Source: Asterella californica
Taxonomy: Eukaryota > Streptophyta > Marchantiopsida > Marchantiales > Aytoniaceae
Direction: 5' to 3'
DNA length: 64,000 nucleotides
Assembly: GCA_036924285.1 (NCBI GenBank)
Contig: JAYKYS010000001.1
Location: 12,301,501-12,365,500, forward strand
Under the pieces are notes generated by a model. The model searched no databases. It saw nothing but the letters and a program-made list of their open reading frames with translations, and was not told the origin of the DNA. Each line of letters opens with the position of its first letter. Positions within the stretch are counted from its first letter, which is position 1. Positions 31,987 through 45,689 of this stretch are shown piece after piece. A program made the translations under genes and the position numbers.

Positions 31987-32368
31987 ATGAATGTTGACAA
32001 GGAGAAATTTGTAGATGCTTCAGAAACACCAGACTTTCCGGCAGAGGAGCCGCTCTTGTCATTGGAGTTACTCGCAAGGTAATGTTCGTTGGGCTATGAT
32101 GTATGTGGAATACATATCGCGAAGTCTGTTATGTATGAAGCAGGAACTCGTAGTTGCGGCTAGTCAGACGTCGAACGTGTAGAGGATAACAGAGCTTTTA
32201 GCACATTTAGAACATTTGAACAAGATAGCGAATAATGAAACAGACAGAGCGCATAACCATCTTTTCAAGTTACTAACTGCAGTAGATGTCATGTTTCCTT
32301 TGGAAGAGATGATAGTTCACAACCAAGGATCATCGTGTTGTAGCTCAGACAGTGACAGTGACGGATGA
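31987..32368 (+). pseudogene. Unrecognised broken ORF
   Basis: Starts ATG at 31987 (NVDKEKFVDASETPDFPAEE), shifts frame near 32078, then continues as GNVRWAMMYVEYISRSLLCM and, after an in-frame TAG (about 32179), as ITELLAHLEHLNKIANNETD and AHNHLFKLLTAVDVMFPL, ending CCSSDSDSDG. Helical, slightly acidic, no known motif. Its position after MULE-like sequence suggests transposon origin or a captured gene. Confidence 0.35.
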
Positions 32369-33087
<719 letters not shown>

Positions 33088-34084
33088 TGTAACACCTTTT
33101 GCTTTCCAACCAGATGTCATTCGGGCAGTGATTACCAAAAAAGGTGGCAGCTACAAGGTCACAAGGCAGACTCAAAGAGACCAGATAAAGAGGGTCGCGA
33201 ACCCTAAATGAGCCATTATCTGCTCATTTAGGGTTCGCGACCCTCTTTGGAGAAGAGCACTCTTGGTGGTGAGGAGAGGAGACTGTATTTTCAGGATAGA
33301 GAGATTGTATCTTGGAGTTCAGAAATAGAGAGCTAGAACTGAATGCAAATCAGATTTCTTGGAGAGTAGACTTGGAGAGCAGACCTAGAGAGCAGACTTA
33401 TGATCAACAAGAATGATAGGGTGTTGATTAGATCGCTGACTTGGGGTCTGATCTGTTAAGTAACAGAAATCAGGGCGTTCAGAGTGAAAGTAGGTTCTCT
33501 GGTGAAGTCTTAGTTCTAGAGTTAATTTCTCACAGCAGAGTTGCTGACTAGTGAAGTATTGCCGGTCCAAGAGCGCTGCGTGACCTTGTCAGCAAGTAAA
33601 CGCCATGTAATGTATATGAGCCCGTGATTTTCTCCATTCTGATAAGTAGGCTTGGGTTGTGTGCCAAAACTGAGTTGGGCGCATCTGGTGTTGTGTTGAC
33701 TTTATTTCGGTGTAATTACTTTGCCTTCCTACTTCCTAGCATCTACTAGGTCTCCTAGTCTTGGCGGTTGCTCCTTGTGGGTCCTGGCGTTCCGACTTGA
33801 TCACCAATAGCGGAAGCGCTGTCCAAATTTTATGCAACTCAGGTCTAGAATAGTTCCACCTGTGTTTAGTAACCTAAGATTGACCAAAGACCTACAAAAG
33901 ACTAGTTGGTTATTCGAAACCCGTTCAATAGATATTAAATCCTCTGTGCTCATTAGCTGATAGTTTAACGAACTGGATCTAGAGACACAAAGAAAGTATA
34001 CAGGTCTCCAGAGAGATTCACGTTCGGCAGTTCATTGGTTAGAGATTAATGAATCTGTTTTGAGTTCTGCGGTCGAACGTTACA
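33088..34084 (+). repeat. 5' LTR of the older Ty3 element
   Basis: 997 bp, longer than the 3' LTR mainly because of an inverted duplication at 33222-33248 that the 3' LTR lacks. Confidence 0.9.
33187..33248. repeat. 27-bp perfect hairpin in the 5' LTR
   Basis: Arms 33187-33213 and 33222-33248 are exact reverse complements around the 8-base loop cattatct. In the 3' LTR (about 39413-39460) the left arm is present but the right arm is replaced by tttcagttt, so the right arm was added after or during insertion. Confidence 0.92.
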
Positions 34085-34086
34085 GT

Positions 34087-34098
34087 TGGTATCAGAGC
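34087..34098 (+). promoter_or_regulatory. Primer-binding site (initiator tRNA-Met)
   Basis: TGGTATCAGAGC begins two bases after the 5' LTR, the classic plant LTR-element primer site. Confidence 0.9.
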
Positions 34099-34134
34099 AG
34101 GCTCAAGTTGAGTCTTTGCTGAACACCATCGACA

Positions 34135-37100
34135 GTGGAGGCTGTGTCGACTGAGTTGGACGAGATGAAAGCATTGCTGAGAAAGTTGGAAGGCCGACTT
34201 GAGCAAGTGGAAGCTGAGAACAAGGTACTTAAGGCGGATTTAATTCAAGCAAAAGCGACACAAGAGAAGGAAGCGGAGATCCTTGTATTGCAAATCGAGC
34301 AAGTCAAGGATTTCGCACTACCAGGTGAAGGAGCAGTTGATATTGCTCAAGCAGATAAGAATGAAGATGGGTCACAGAAGGTGCAAGAGAATGTTGCGGA
34401 AGGCAGCTCAGCCAAAGAAGGACACAAGCGGAAAGTGAAGTGGGCTGAACCAGCGACACCATCAGTCTTCAACGGTGAGAAAAGCTTTTCCAGGTTTGAG
34501 TTATGGATTACTGAAATGGAGAATTACCTGGAGAATTTCGATGAGCGCAGTTGGTTCACCTATGCTGTTAGTAGACTGGAAGGAGAGGCTAAAGAATGGT
34601 ATGGAGGTCAACAGCGGATGAGGAGTTTGAACAGTACAACTCCTATGTCCACTTGGCAGGAGCTGAAAGATGAACTCCGACGACATTTGGTACCAGTGGA
34701 TGAAGCTACACAGTTTCGACTAGAGCTCATTCATCTGAGACAGACAGGGAGTATTAGACAGTATCTCCAGCGATTTTTTGAGTTGGTTACTCGTTTGCAC
34801 ATGGTGGATCGCACCGACTTGCTGTTTCACTTGAAGAAAGATCTGCAAGGTTTCTATGCTAGTGTGCTTGATAGCTGGGTTATGTTTCATAAGTCCGAGG
34901 ACATGCAAGACTTGTTTGCATTTCTGGAAGCATCAGAGAACACTAGGGAACGTAACTACACCGTGCAGCCCTCCATGTTCAGCGTGGAACAAGTGGTGGC
35001 GAGCCTAGTAGAGGATTTTGGCGCAATCCTCAAGGACAGATAGCGTCCTCTCAGAGTAGAGGTGGTAGAGGACGTGGTGGTGGAAGATTTGGTGCAGCGG
35101 GAAGGAGGTTTCCTCGTGGGTCTCAACAGCAAGGAGTTACTCGTGGTCCTACTCAGACCCGACCTACTAGATCTTATGCATCCAATGCAGGATCCAACCA
35201 AGCTTCGACTTCAGGTGCTAGGAGCAGTGGAGCTAGCAGTGCTACACCTTCAAGGACGATCATTTGTTTTCGATGCGGACGGGACGGTCACATTGCTCGT
35301 GAGTGTCCTCAACGTTCAACAGCGAGCAACGTTCGTGGGTTGACAGCTGAAGAGACAACCAGTGTTGAAGAACCAGTTGAGACGACTACTAGAGCAGAGG
35401 TATGTGCTGGTGAGCATTTGGTAGAACATGGGGATTTTTTGCCATGGATTGAAGTGAAAATAGGAAACCAACGATGTTGTTTGCTTATTGATACTGGAGC
35501 AGATGTGAATGTCTTGGATGAAAAATTAGTCAGGACCTTAGGGGTGACTAGAACCAAGATCATGAGCCCGTTATTGGTGAGGTTTGTGCAAGGCAGCACA
35601 ACCGTTACCGAAAAGCTCATGAGTGTTCCTATTACTGTTGGAGGGGTGACTAGGAAGCAGGAATTCCTAGTTATGAACTTAGGTGACACAATGGAGGGTA
35701 TCTTGTCATGGTCTTGGTTACAAGAGACCAAGACAAAGCTAGATGTGCAGGAAGGGAACGTCATAGTCATGGATCAATGGGGCTTGAGTCAACCCCATCC
35801 ATTGATCATCAAAGAGAGACCTAAGGAGCCAAATCATGCTGTCCGTAGGTTCCAACGAGCCAAGGTGGCATTTCAAATCTGACAGCTAGGCAGTTTGGAA
35901 AGCAAATCAAGTCGGTAGACGAAGCTTGGGTTGCAGTGATGTCTAAAACCAAGATTGAGACGGATGAGGAAGAACGTGTGGCTGCTCTTCCCATACACCC
36001 TGATATGCAAGTACTGATTGAGAGGTATTTTCATATAATGCCGGATCAGTTACCAACAAGACTTCCGTCGAGGAGAGCCGTGGATCATGCCATTGATCTG
36101 GTTCTTGGGGCTACACCTATTGCAGTGCCATCAAGACGCATGTCGTTTGATGAGCTAACAGAGCTGAAGACTCAGTTGAAAGAGTTGGTAGCTCAAGGTA
36201 TCTTACGACCCAGCATATCATCTTATGCTGCACCGGTCTTGTTCGTGGTCAAGAAAGATGGTGGTATCCGCATGTGTGCAGACTACCGTGCACTTAATAA
36301 GATTAGTGTCAAGAACAAGTATCCTCTTCCTCTCATGGATGAAACCACAGATCGGTTGGCCACAAGAAAGTACTTCACCAAGTTGGATCTTCGTTCTGGA
36401 TATCATCAAATCCGGATCAAAGAAGGAGATGAAGAAAAGACGGCTATAAGGATGAGGTATGGCTTGTTTGAGTATACAGTGTTGCCGTTTGGATTGTCCA
36501 ATGCACCTGGTACTTTTTGCAGGCTGATGAACAAGATCTTCAAAGATCTTTTGGATGAGTGTTATCGTGTACTTTGACGATATCATCATCTTCTCATCCA
36601 CTTGGGATCAGCATCTAGCAGATGTTGAAATAGTTTTTAAGCGCCTGGAAGAACATCAACTCTACCTCAAGAAGAGCAAGTGTTCTTTTGGACAAGAGAG
36701 TGTGGTGTTTCTAGGATGTTTGATCGATGCGCATGGTATTCACCCTAACAGAGCTAAGATTCGAGCCATTGTTGAATGGAAGAGACCTGAGAGTGTTCAT
36801 GAGCTCAGATCTTTTCTTGGGTTAGCCACATATTTTCGACGCTTTGTTTATTAGTTTGTGCATAAAGCCGCACCTTTGTTTGGCTTATTGCGTAAGGCTT
36901 CCAAGGTTGTTTGGAATCCAGCAGCTGAAAGAGCGTTTCAAGGGTTGACACAAGCATTGACAAAAATGCCCGTGCTAGCTCTTCCAAAGATGGGAGAACC
37001 TTTGGAGGTTCATACAGATGCTTCTCAATGGGCCATTGGAGGAGTGTTGAGGTAAGAAAAGCATCCAGTGGCTTACGAAAGTCACAAGTTCTCAGAGACA

Positions 37101-38855
37101 GAGGCGAAATGGCCTGCTCATGAACAAGAAATGTTCGCAGTTGTTCATTGTCTGAAGCGTTGGGAGCATTATTTGTTACCAAGCAAGGTTACTGTTGTGA
37201 CGGACTGCGAGGGTAATACATACTTTCAGAGTAAACCTCGTTTGTCCCGCAAACAACAGAGATGGCAAGTGAAACTTGCACGTTTTGATATCGAATGGCG
37301 GTATCAAAAGGGGAAGGAAAATATTCCAGCGGATGTGTTAAGCAGACGTGTCCAGGCGTTAACAACTCAAGACACGAGTGAGGAGCTTTTGGATCGAATC
37401 AGACAAGCATTGCCAGACGATCCTCATGCTCAACGTTGGACCAGCCAACAAGAGAGAGATCCATTGGTACGTAATCTCTCATTTCGCAATGGCCTTTGAT
37501 TTTACAAGCAAACCAAGGTCTATGTTCCAGCTGGATCTCTAAGGACTCTCATCATGCAAGAATGTCATGATTGTGAACTGGCTGGACATGGAGGACAGAA
37601 TAGAACGTTGCAATGAGTTAAAGAGCAGTTCTATTGACCATCCATGTTGGAGGATGTAATCAAGTACGTGCAGACTTGCTTGACATGTCAACAACAACGA
37701 ACTGAGCGGAGGAGACCTGCAGGATTGTTGAGACCTTTGCCAATACCTGATGGGCCTTAGGAGAGCATAAGTATGGACTTATGCACCGGTTTACCTGAGT
37801 CATGAGGTTTTGACACTTTGCTAGTTGTCATCGACCGCTTCAGCAAACAAGCTCACCTCATCCTTTGTAGGGAAGCAGTGACGTCAAAAGGTGCGGCTGA
37901 GTTGTTCATACGATATGTTCTTAAGTATCATGGGATGCCTAAAGACATCGTTTCAGACTTGGACAGGAGGTTTGTAGCTGAGTTTTGGAAGGGTTTGTTT
38001 CGAAGACTCGGAACTACCTTCAAGTTCAGTTCCTCTTATCATCCTGAAACTGATGGTCAGACAGAGAGGACTATACAGATAGTGGAGCAAGGGTTGAGAA
38101 ACTATATCATGCGAGATCAGAGTGATTGGAACGAGCACTTGGACTTGGTGGAGTTTACATATAACAACACTAAACATTCGAGTACAGGATTTAAACCATT
38201 TGAAGTGGTTTATCGGAGCTCTCATGCACCTTGGACTCCTATAGCTCTGGCTACCAAGGGGCATGAAAATGCAGGAAGGTCAAATCAAGATCCTCCAGAT
38301 CTAGAGACTTTCATACGTGTTCAGGGTACTGTGTTTCAAGAGGCAAAGAAACACATGGAGAAGGCACAACAACGGTATGCCAAGTATGCAAACCGTGGTA
38401 GACAAGACGTACAGTTCGAAGAAGGACAGAGAGTTTGGTTACGAACCAAGAACTTCAGAATCCCAGCAGGGGTGGACTTAGCCAAGAAGCTTCTTCCAAA
38501 GTGGGCAAGACCATTCTTGATTGAGAAGAAGCTAGGTCCTGTGACCTATAAGCTACGTTTTCCAGCTAGTATGAAGCATTATCATCCCATCATTCATGTT
38601 TCTAACTTGAAAATGTTTCGTGAAGAACTAGAGTCATTGCCAGGAAGATATAAAAAATGGCATCCGGTGTTAGAAGCATTATCAAGGGCTGACGATCTTG
38701 AGTCGATTGAGATAGTAGATCATCGAGCATCACCGAATCCAGATGGAGCTGGAGAACCCGTTACTCAATACCTATGTCGTTGGACAGGTAGAGTCCAAGG
38801 ATTGGTAAGTGAAGCTTGGGAGTTCCTGGATGATCTAGCTTTGTACAAGTTCTAG
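34135..38855 (+). pseudogene. Chromovirus Gag-Pol, broken
   Basis: Gag (34135-35043): an N-terminal coiled coil (KALLRKLEGRLEQVEAENKV) then a Retrotrans_gag domain. A frameshift near 34980 moves the frame to an Arg/Gly-rich stretch and a zinc knuckle (CFRCGRDGHIAREC, about 35266). Protease: LLIDTGADVNVLD (about 35485). A frameshift near 35875 precedes the reverse transcriptase (SYAAPVLFVVKKDGGIRMC, KLDLRSGYHQI), and a third near 36558 precedes the catalytic VYFDDII. RNase H (HTDASQWAIGG) and integrase (VSDLDRRF, ETDGQTERT) follow, then a chromodomain (TQYLCRWTGR...AWEFLDD). In-frame stops lie at 36852, 37053, 37497, 37614, 37635, 37758 and 37803. All are explained by C-to-T or G-to-A at a Gln, Arg or Trp codon. 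Not functional. Confidence 0.92.
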
Positions 38856-39314
38856 GAACCACTGCGAAGATACTTTGTGAGACGATAGTCCGCAGTGGTC
38901 TCTTCCAGCTAAGCGGTGGATTGAATCGAGTCAGAAGAGTCATGCCAAAGGGCCCTTCAAGGACACTGGAACCGAGTAGATCTGACCAATCTACTCGTCT
39001 AAAGGTGGAGTTGTGGTCTGCTGACTTCTTATGACTGTCGGATGTCAATCAGGTTTATGCTGAAGCTACTATGGTGTATCATAGTAAAGAGGTGGATAAA
39101 AAGAAACTGACGAGTTCACCACTTGGAAGCTAGAGTTCAGTCTCACCCGAAAGCTTCAACGAATGCTCGGTAATGGAGCATAGTTCTGAGAAAGAGCTTA
39201 ACCTTACCTTGGATGGGGTAGTGTTTCTCTGGATTTGAGAAAGTGTTATTCCTAATGTGGTATTGCAGATATCGCAGTTCAGTGGAAGAACTACGTTTTG
39301 TTAGTTGGGGCGAT

Positions 39315-40298
39315 TGTAACATCTTTTGCTTTCCAACCAAATATCATTCGGGCAGTGATTACCAAAAAAGGTGGCAGCTACAAGGTCACAAGACAGACTC
39401 AAAGAGACCAGATAAAGAGGGTCGCGAACCCTAAATGAGCCATTATCTGCTTTCAGTTTTTGGAGAAGAGCACTCTTGGTGGTGAGGAGAGGAGACTGTA
39501 TTTTCAGGATAGAGAGATTGTATCTTGGAGTTCAGAAAGCAAAGAGCTAGAACTGAATGCAAATCAGATTTCTTGGAGAGTAGACTTGGAGAGCAGACCT
39601 GGATAGCAGACTTATGATCAACAAGAATGATAGGGTGTTGATTAGATCGCTGGCTTGGGGTCTGATCTGTTGAGTAACAGAAATCAGGGCGTTCAGAGTG
39701 AAAGTAGGTTCTCTGGTGAAGTCTTAGTTCTAGAGTTAATTTCTCACAGCAGAGTTACTGAGTAGTGAAGAATTGCTGGTCCAAGAGCGCTGCGTGACCT
39801 TGTCAGCAAGTAAACGCAATGTAATGTATATGAGCCCGTGATTTTCTCCATTCTGATAAGTAGGCTTGGGTTGTGTGCCAAAACTGAGTTGGGCGCATCT
39901 GGTGTTGTGTTGACTTTATTTTGGTGTAATTACTTTGCCTTCCTACTTCCTAGCATCTACTAGGTCTCCTAGTCTTGGCGGTTGCTCCTTGTGAGTCCTG
40001 GCGTTCCGACTTGATCACCAATAGCGGAAGCGCTGCCCAAATTTTATGCAACTCAGGTCTAGAATAGTTCCACCTGTGTTTAGTAACCTAAGATTGACCA
40101 GAGACCTACAAAAGGCTAGTTGGTTATTCGAAACCCGTTCAATAGATATTAAATCCTCTGTGCTCATTAGCTGATAGTTTAACGAACTGGATCTGGAGAC
40201 ACAAAGAAAGTATACAGGTCTCCAGGGAGGTTCACGTTCGGCAGTTCATTGGTTAGAGATTAAAGAATCTGTTTTGAGTTCTGCGGTCGAACGTTACA
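39315..40298 (+). repeat. 3' LTR of the older Ty3 element
   Basis: 984 bp, TGTAACATC...CGTTACA, preceded by a G-rich polypurine tract (gttggggcga) and followed by TGTT. Confidence 0.9.
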
Positions 40299-40302
40299 TG
40301 TT

Positions 40303-43212
40303 ATGTGTAGGTATAACGTACCATGTATGTTGTATTCAAATATAACGCACAGTATCTTCTATACGAAGTAAAATCTGAAAAATTATTTCGTTATTCATCA
40401 GATTCATTCGTTCAATTTATAATATATATTAAGTGTCTACTTAAGTCACATGGATAACATGTTGCGGTCTGTCCGGAGATGATATCAAGAGTTTCATCTA
40501 CCATGATAATTTTATACTCCAACCGAGAATTATAGAAGTAACATGTAGCTCTATTATGAATACATTAACGTATATCTCTGGACTCGAAGGAGGAGCCCGC
40601 GGATTCGGTGGTGGTTTCCTCGAAGCAATACCAAACAAAAATCTCCCTACGTATATCTCTGGGCTGGAAGTTATATAGTTAACATATACAGTTTCTCTTA
40701 TATACAACATACTGTGCGTTGTATTGAATGTACGCTCTATTTGGATTGAAAACATAATTTTTGAAATATCAGTTATAACAGTAAAGTTTAATATATCTAT
40801 GATTTACGTTAACCAGTTTAGAGTTTAGTGGCTCTTTTCCATTGTATCCTATACGAATTTATCGTGATTAATATTTTCGAAACTAACCATATAAATATTA
40901 ACATGTATTAACTAGCGATTATAATGTTGGTGTCATAAACCAACAATTTGTGAGCATTATTTTTCATAATATATGATCTTAAAGTATTATTTATTCCAAA
41001 CTCTATAACTCTTACGGAAAAAATTAGAAAATTAGGCGGACTGTTTACTCAATAGTGATTACGGAGTATGACTCGTGTTATGACAGCCAGATGCATCTAC
41101 TTAATTGAAGTCACGGGAGATAAGGTATTCGATATCAGCGTCACGTCGATTACAACAACTGTTACGCAACAGTCACAGAGGAGGACCTGGCGGATTGAAT
41201 TAGTTTAACTAAATCAGTTCAACTAGAGAATCAAGCTAGGATATCTCTCAAATGTCAAATTTCCCAAATATTCCAAATTCGAAATCCATAACTTATATTC
41301 TCTTCCTTGGTTGATTATGTTTCCATAATATTTTATTTAAAATAGTCTATGATTTAGGGTTTGGTTTATCTTTCATTCTTTTATTGACTTGTCATACTTC
41401 ACAACTTGAGCAGCAGAAGAAAGAAAAACAGACATATTTTAGGAGTTCATGTTACCATTCGGAGCTGAAAAACCTCGCTACGTCCAAAGAATAAAACAAC
41501 TTACGAGTAATTAATAAGTTCTATGCTAGCCAGCATAATATATTTGTTCGATTGGGAAAAAATTTAATTCAAAAAATGAAATGAATAAATAATTAAATTT
41601 GTAAAATCATCATGACAAACCCACACACCTGATGTTATCGGTCGATCAAACCAGGATGTACTTGTTTTGAAATTATGTGTTACATAATGCTTTCAAAGGT
41701 ACCCCAAATGGGTTGTCTTTAGCATTAGCGGTTTTTCTGAACATATCAGAACGCGCTGAAATTCAGAGAATATGATGTATATGCTATGAATATCATATTG
41801 ACAGAAATTTGTGTCGTTCTGAGATACTTGAAATTTCATCGTCTTTTACATAATGCTCTCAAAAGTTGCCGTAAAAGACGATGGAATTTGCCGGGGCTGT
41901 ACAAACTACGACGTTAAGGTTGGGAGAATTGAATTAGCATGGTCAGTTTAATCTGTACCTCCTTTCCTAGTCCACCGTATGGTATATAAACGTTGCAATA
42001 TGTTAGGTTGGAGTGTAGAGGATTTTCTGTTATAAGTGGACTTAATGTGGTTCAGGCACACCCAATCCGACGTAACAAGAACAGAACGTTGTGTGGACTC
42101 GTGAACCGAGCTCTTATTCTGACGGTTATATTGGATATTGGTTAAGCTAACCTGACAACCTACTAAACGTAAAGTTTCCCTCCATACTTCCCATCCATAA
42201 ATCAGATCGCATTCACGTTGAAGAACAATGAGGCTCCTCCTGTGCTTGACGTTGAGGCGATGCCAAAGCTTTGGGCTTTGGGCTGGGCTGCGTGGGGTCG
42301 GACTACCCTACTACAGCAACATTTAACTCTTTTGCAAAATGAGATTGGCAGGAGTTTAACTTGCCCTTTCTTTCTACAGTGAAACCTCGTAAGAATCAAA
42401 GTATTCTAAAGAGGTTCCAGTTTTCAGTTAAGAACTTTATTTTTCCATAAGTCCCTCTACGGAGTTTGGTTTGGAGAGTGTGGGCTGTTTTACAGAGAAC
42501 GTATAGAAGTTTTATGCATACAAAGCAAGTAGTTTTATGCATACAAAGCAAACAAAGCAAGTTCTTTCTCCGTCTTCGGTTCGACAATTGGGAATAGCAT
42601 GCATTGACTTACCATACATCATTTGGACGTGGGACATTTTGCTTTCATATAGATAACGTTTAGAAAAAGATAGATTTCATTTTACAGAAATGAACAGATA
42701 TTTACAGATATGATTCATATAACAAGCGGCTCGCTATAAGCAGTAACTAGTTTAGGAATCTCTCTCGTCTGAGAGAACTGTAAGTAGTTGAAGAGAAGAC
42801 ATTTAACTTATACATCTGACGTCCCGGCCATATCATTCAAAGCAGCTCCCGCTTCGAATTGCACGCTACTCGCTCCAGGTTTGAAATAGGTCGGTCCTGC
42901 ATTGCACGAATGAAAAAAAGATAAAACAGCATCGGATTTTTAAAACATTGCTTATTTTTAGTGGAGAGAGGCGAAACTAGCATGGAAGGACCTAAAATGT
43001 CATTGACAGGAGTTGAACCTGACATAACCTCACCAGTTGAGACCAACGACCCTAACTCCTAAACCCACCCTTAAACCTCATACGCTAAACCCACCCGCCA
43101 ACCCCTTTAAAACTCATAGCCTCAACCCACCCTAAACCCCCGAAGTGTCTCTTCAACTGTCCCCGCATGACTGTACACAAAACCAACGAAATTACAAATA
43201 AACTATAGCATC
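40303..43212. other. AT-rich intergenic stretch with inverted repeats
   Basis: No gene recognised. An imperfect inverted repeat pairs about 40333-40358 (ttcaaatataacgcacagta) with about 40709-40735 (tactgtgcgttgtattgaa), perhaps the ends of a small MITE-like element. The phrase acgtatatctctgg is repeated inside it (about 40568, 40650). A second hairpin lies at 41837-41883. At 43048-43140 there are scattered telomere-like words (ccctaaa, cctaaac) that are not a regular array. Confidence 0.5.
41837..41883. repeat. 12-bp hairpin with 23-base loop
   Basis: Arms catcgtctttta (41837-41848) and taaaagacgatg (41872-41883). The loop segment ttacataatgct-tcaaa also occurs as a direct repeat near 41690. 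Confidence 0.75.
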
Positions 43213-45685
43213 CTAACGCAAAAGATCAACAGGACCAGAGTTCGTCCACGTAGCTTGTTGTCTAGTAGAATTCAAAGCATGAATGCAATCGTTCACTCTC
43301 CGTGAAAAATACTTCATGCACTTCTGGAACCGCGCAAGGAACATAGCATTGTATGATTCTCGGAGGAGGACTGATTCGCTGTTTCTCATTATACTTCGGA
43401 GCTCCTCTATGATAACCTGGACGGAAGAATTGCCCAGCTCATGATCAGAGTCATCTGCTCGGTTTCCATCTTTAGCAGGAAAATGGACTGGTTCTTCGAA
43501 TCATGGAACTGAATGTGCAGCTATCGTCTCTCGGTCAAAAAGTGACCCAACACCTCCAAACTGTAGCAAAGGATACTCATGTCGACGATAAATGGAAGAG
43601 AAAATCAGAAACCCATGACTTGTCAATGAATGCGCTTGAACAAGATGTTTGCATAAAAGATACGGACTATTGAGATAGCTTGGACAACTACATATCCATT
43701 TCGAGGTGCTTACCTCATGCCGCTCATCTGCATCATAACTCACCTTCGCCTCCAAACACCTCTTCCAGCTGAGACCAAAGTCTCGCCACCACGAAAGGAA
43801 GAACCGTCCATTCTCCATTTGTTGCACCTGAATCTGCAAGGTGTTGCACTAACGTACCTGTTAAAATTTCACACAATCTATCCAACCTGGGTCTATTACA
43901 CGAGTATTTATAATCATACTTCAACTTCCGTCAATGCGACTCGATGATATTTGTTGTTCGGGATAAGCAAAGAAGAGGTTTTGAAGACCTGGCGAAAAAT
44001 GTCCACCTATCGAGACGATACCACTCATTCCAGAGATAACTCCAGAAGTGAACGAGCTTCCGAGAATAACATCAACCATAAGCTTCACGTACGGAGTCCC
44101 TGTAGTGCTCTTCAGCCGTGAAGAAGACTCCACAAGCAATAGGAATCAGAGGATGTCGATTAAAATGCTTAGTGAACCAAGTGTTAATACCTCTCCTCGT
44201 ATCTAATGGGGCTATATGTCCAGGAACCTCTAAGGTCGAATGTGTCCATTCTTTGTCAACAGACTCGAACAACAAACTAGCCGCACTAGCATCATATGCA
44301 TGTACATTACGCTTTACCATTCGCAATCGAATGTCGACAGCCGCTTGTGCATGACGCAAACATAATTGCACATAAGATCTATAAAACACAGACTGCAAAG
44401 CTCGAATCTGCCCTAGATCCTTATCTGTTAAGAAGAAAGTAGGTTTCAACCCATGCTCCAGAACCGCTTCAAACCACCGGATTAGGACTGATATCTGAAT
44501 GCGTTCCCCTTCCCCTTGAGAGCTACAAGTTTTATCTTTCTCAAAATACTTTCTGCTGTAGAACATATATGTTAAAAGCAACCCAAAACCTCCGATATTC
44601 GCATTCAACGCGAAAAGCTCGAACCTAACAGCATTAGTTTTAAACATGCTGCCTATTATAACCTCTGTTACCTTAGCAGCATTTGCAAAAAATGGAGTTA
44701 TGAAAGCAAAGACACTATACTTCTCGTTATTCTCAAAAAGTATTGGAGAGAACCCGGTCGTACTGTATTTGTCATTCTCTATCAACTCTTGGGCTGATGC
44801 CAACTGATCTGAGACATTTCTGATGTAAGAGCTAGCTAAAATCTTCGCAATGTGATAGTTTACCTGACTCCGAGTGACAAAGGAAGGATCTATAAGCTTC
44901 TCCATACACAATGCTCTATACAACTCTTGCTTTCTGTATGAAGAATTCACCGCTTCGTTCAAATATTGGATGGCACCAGCAGATATAGCACAATCACCAA
45001 AAGTTGGACGTTCATGAGAACATAGATGCTGACAGACAAGCACACAAGTCTTCAGCGAGAGATCAATGTCTACCTTCACACTACCTTTACATGAAAAACG
45101 TTCTATCGCTTTCTGTTTACCTGGCTGTCTGGAATGAGAGCCATCACCATCAACTGCTTTTCTCCAAGCTGCTCGATCATCTCGTAAAACACACCAAAGC
45201 GAGGCGATACAGCGATCACCCGATGTGGAAGCTCGGACATACTGAAGTCCTCAGTAATAGCCGGACCTGCATTCAAGGTCCGGTTTCACAACATCTTTCA
45301 CAAACATCTCACATGTCTGTTCGATACTGTCCTTCACGCTGAGCTCTTCGTTAGACTTTGCTTGCGCAAAGACACCATCATCGAGCAGGACTCGAAGTCG
45401 AGTGCAGACGATGTCCACATCGTCATCTTCATCGTCAAAGACCTCACTTAACACATCTAACAAATTTTCCACATCGCAATCAACACTCTCTATTATCTCC
45501 TCTACGCCCTCTACATCACCGTTATTTACATTCAACACCTCCTTACCACCACATCGATTGCAACGCTTAAACTGACGAATCTCAACAAGATTCTCAATAT
45601 TTCATTCACGCATCATGAACTCACGTACTGGTAGAGTCCTGTTACACCTCGAGCAGGTTTTCTGCTCAATGTTTGGATCCATCAT
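43213..45685 (-). pseudogene. MULE transposase with SWIM zinc finger, copy A (broken)
   Basis: Order on the minus strand: an N-terminal zinc ribbon (KTCSRCNRTLP, then FKRCNRCGGKE), a DDE core, a SWIM finger (WICSCPSYLNSPYLLCKHLV, CxC...CxH), and a C-terminal helix ending TRQQATWTNSGPVDLLR at a TAG (43213-43215). In-frame stops: 45602-45604, 45251-45253, 44072-44074, 43931-43933 and 43501-43503; a frameshift lies near 43835. The first catalytic Asp is lost (IIGSMFKTN, against VVDSTFKTN in copy B); the second region keeps LTDKD. At 43931 copy A has TGA where copy B has TGG (ESHWRKLK). MULE transposases excise and reinsert the element; this copy is dead. Confidence 0.85.
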
Positions 45686-45689
45686 GACG

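Larger units (their letters stand above)
33088..40298 (+). mobile_element. Older Ty3/gypsy chromovirus
   Basis: LTRs 33088-34084 and 39315-40298 begin TGTAACA and end CGTTACA; a 4-bp TGTT duplication flanks them (33084-33087, 40299-40302). The primer site is initiator-tRNA-Met type, TGGTATCAGAGC, at 34087. Pol is followed by a C-terminal chromodomain, placing it in the chromoviruses. I see about two dozen differences between the LTRs, against none in the young element, so it is clearly older. The coding region has at least three frameshifts and seven in-frame stops. Confidence 0.92.

Noticed and set aside
31363..31997. Val/Trp-rich and Ser/Leu-rich plus-strand ORFs
   Set aside because: Translation of ggtcgtggt and ctgctcgt repeats.
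43048..43140. Interstitial telomere array
   Set aside because: Only scattered ccctaaa-like words with irregular spacing; not a tandem TTTAGGG repeat.
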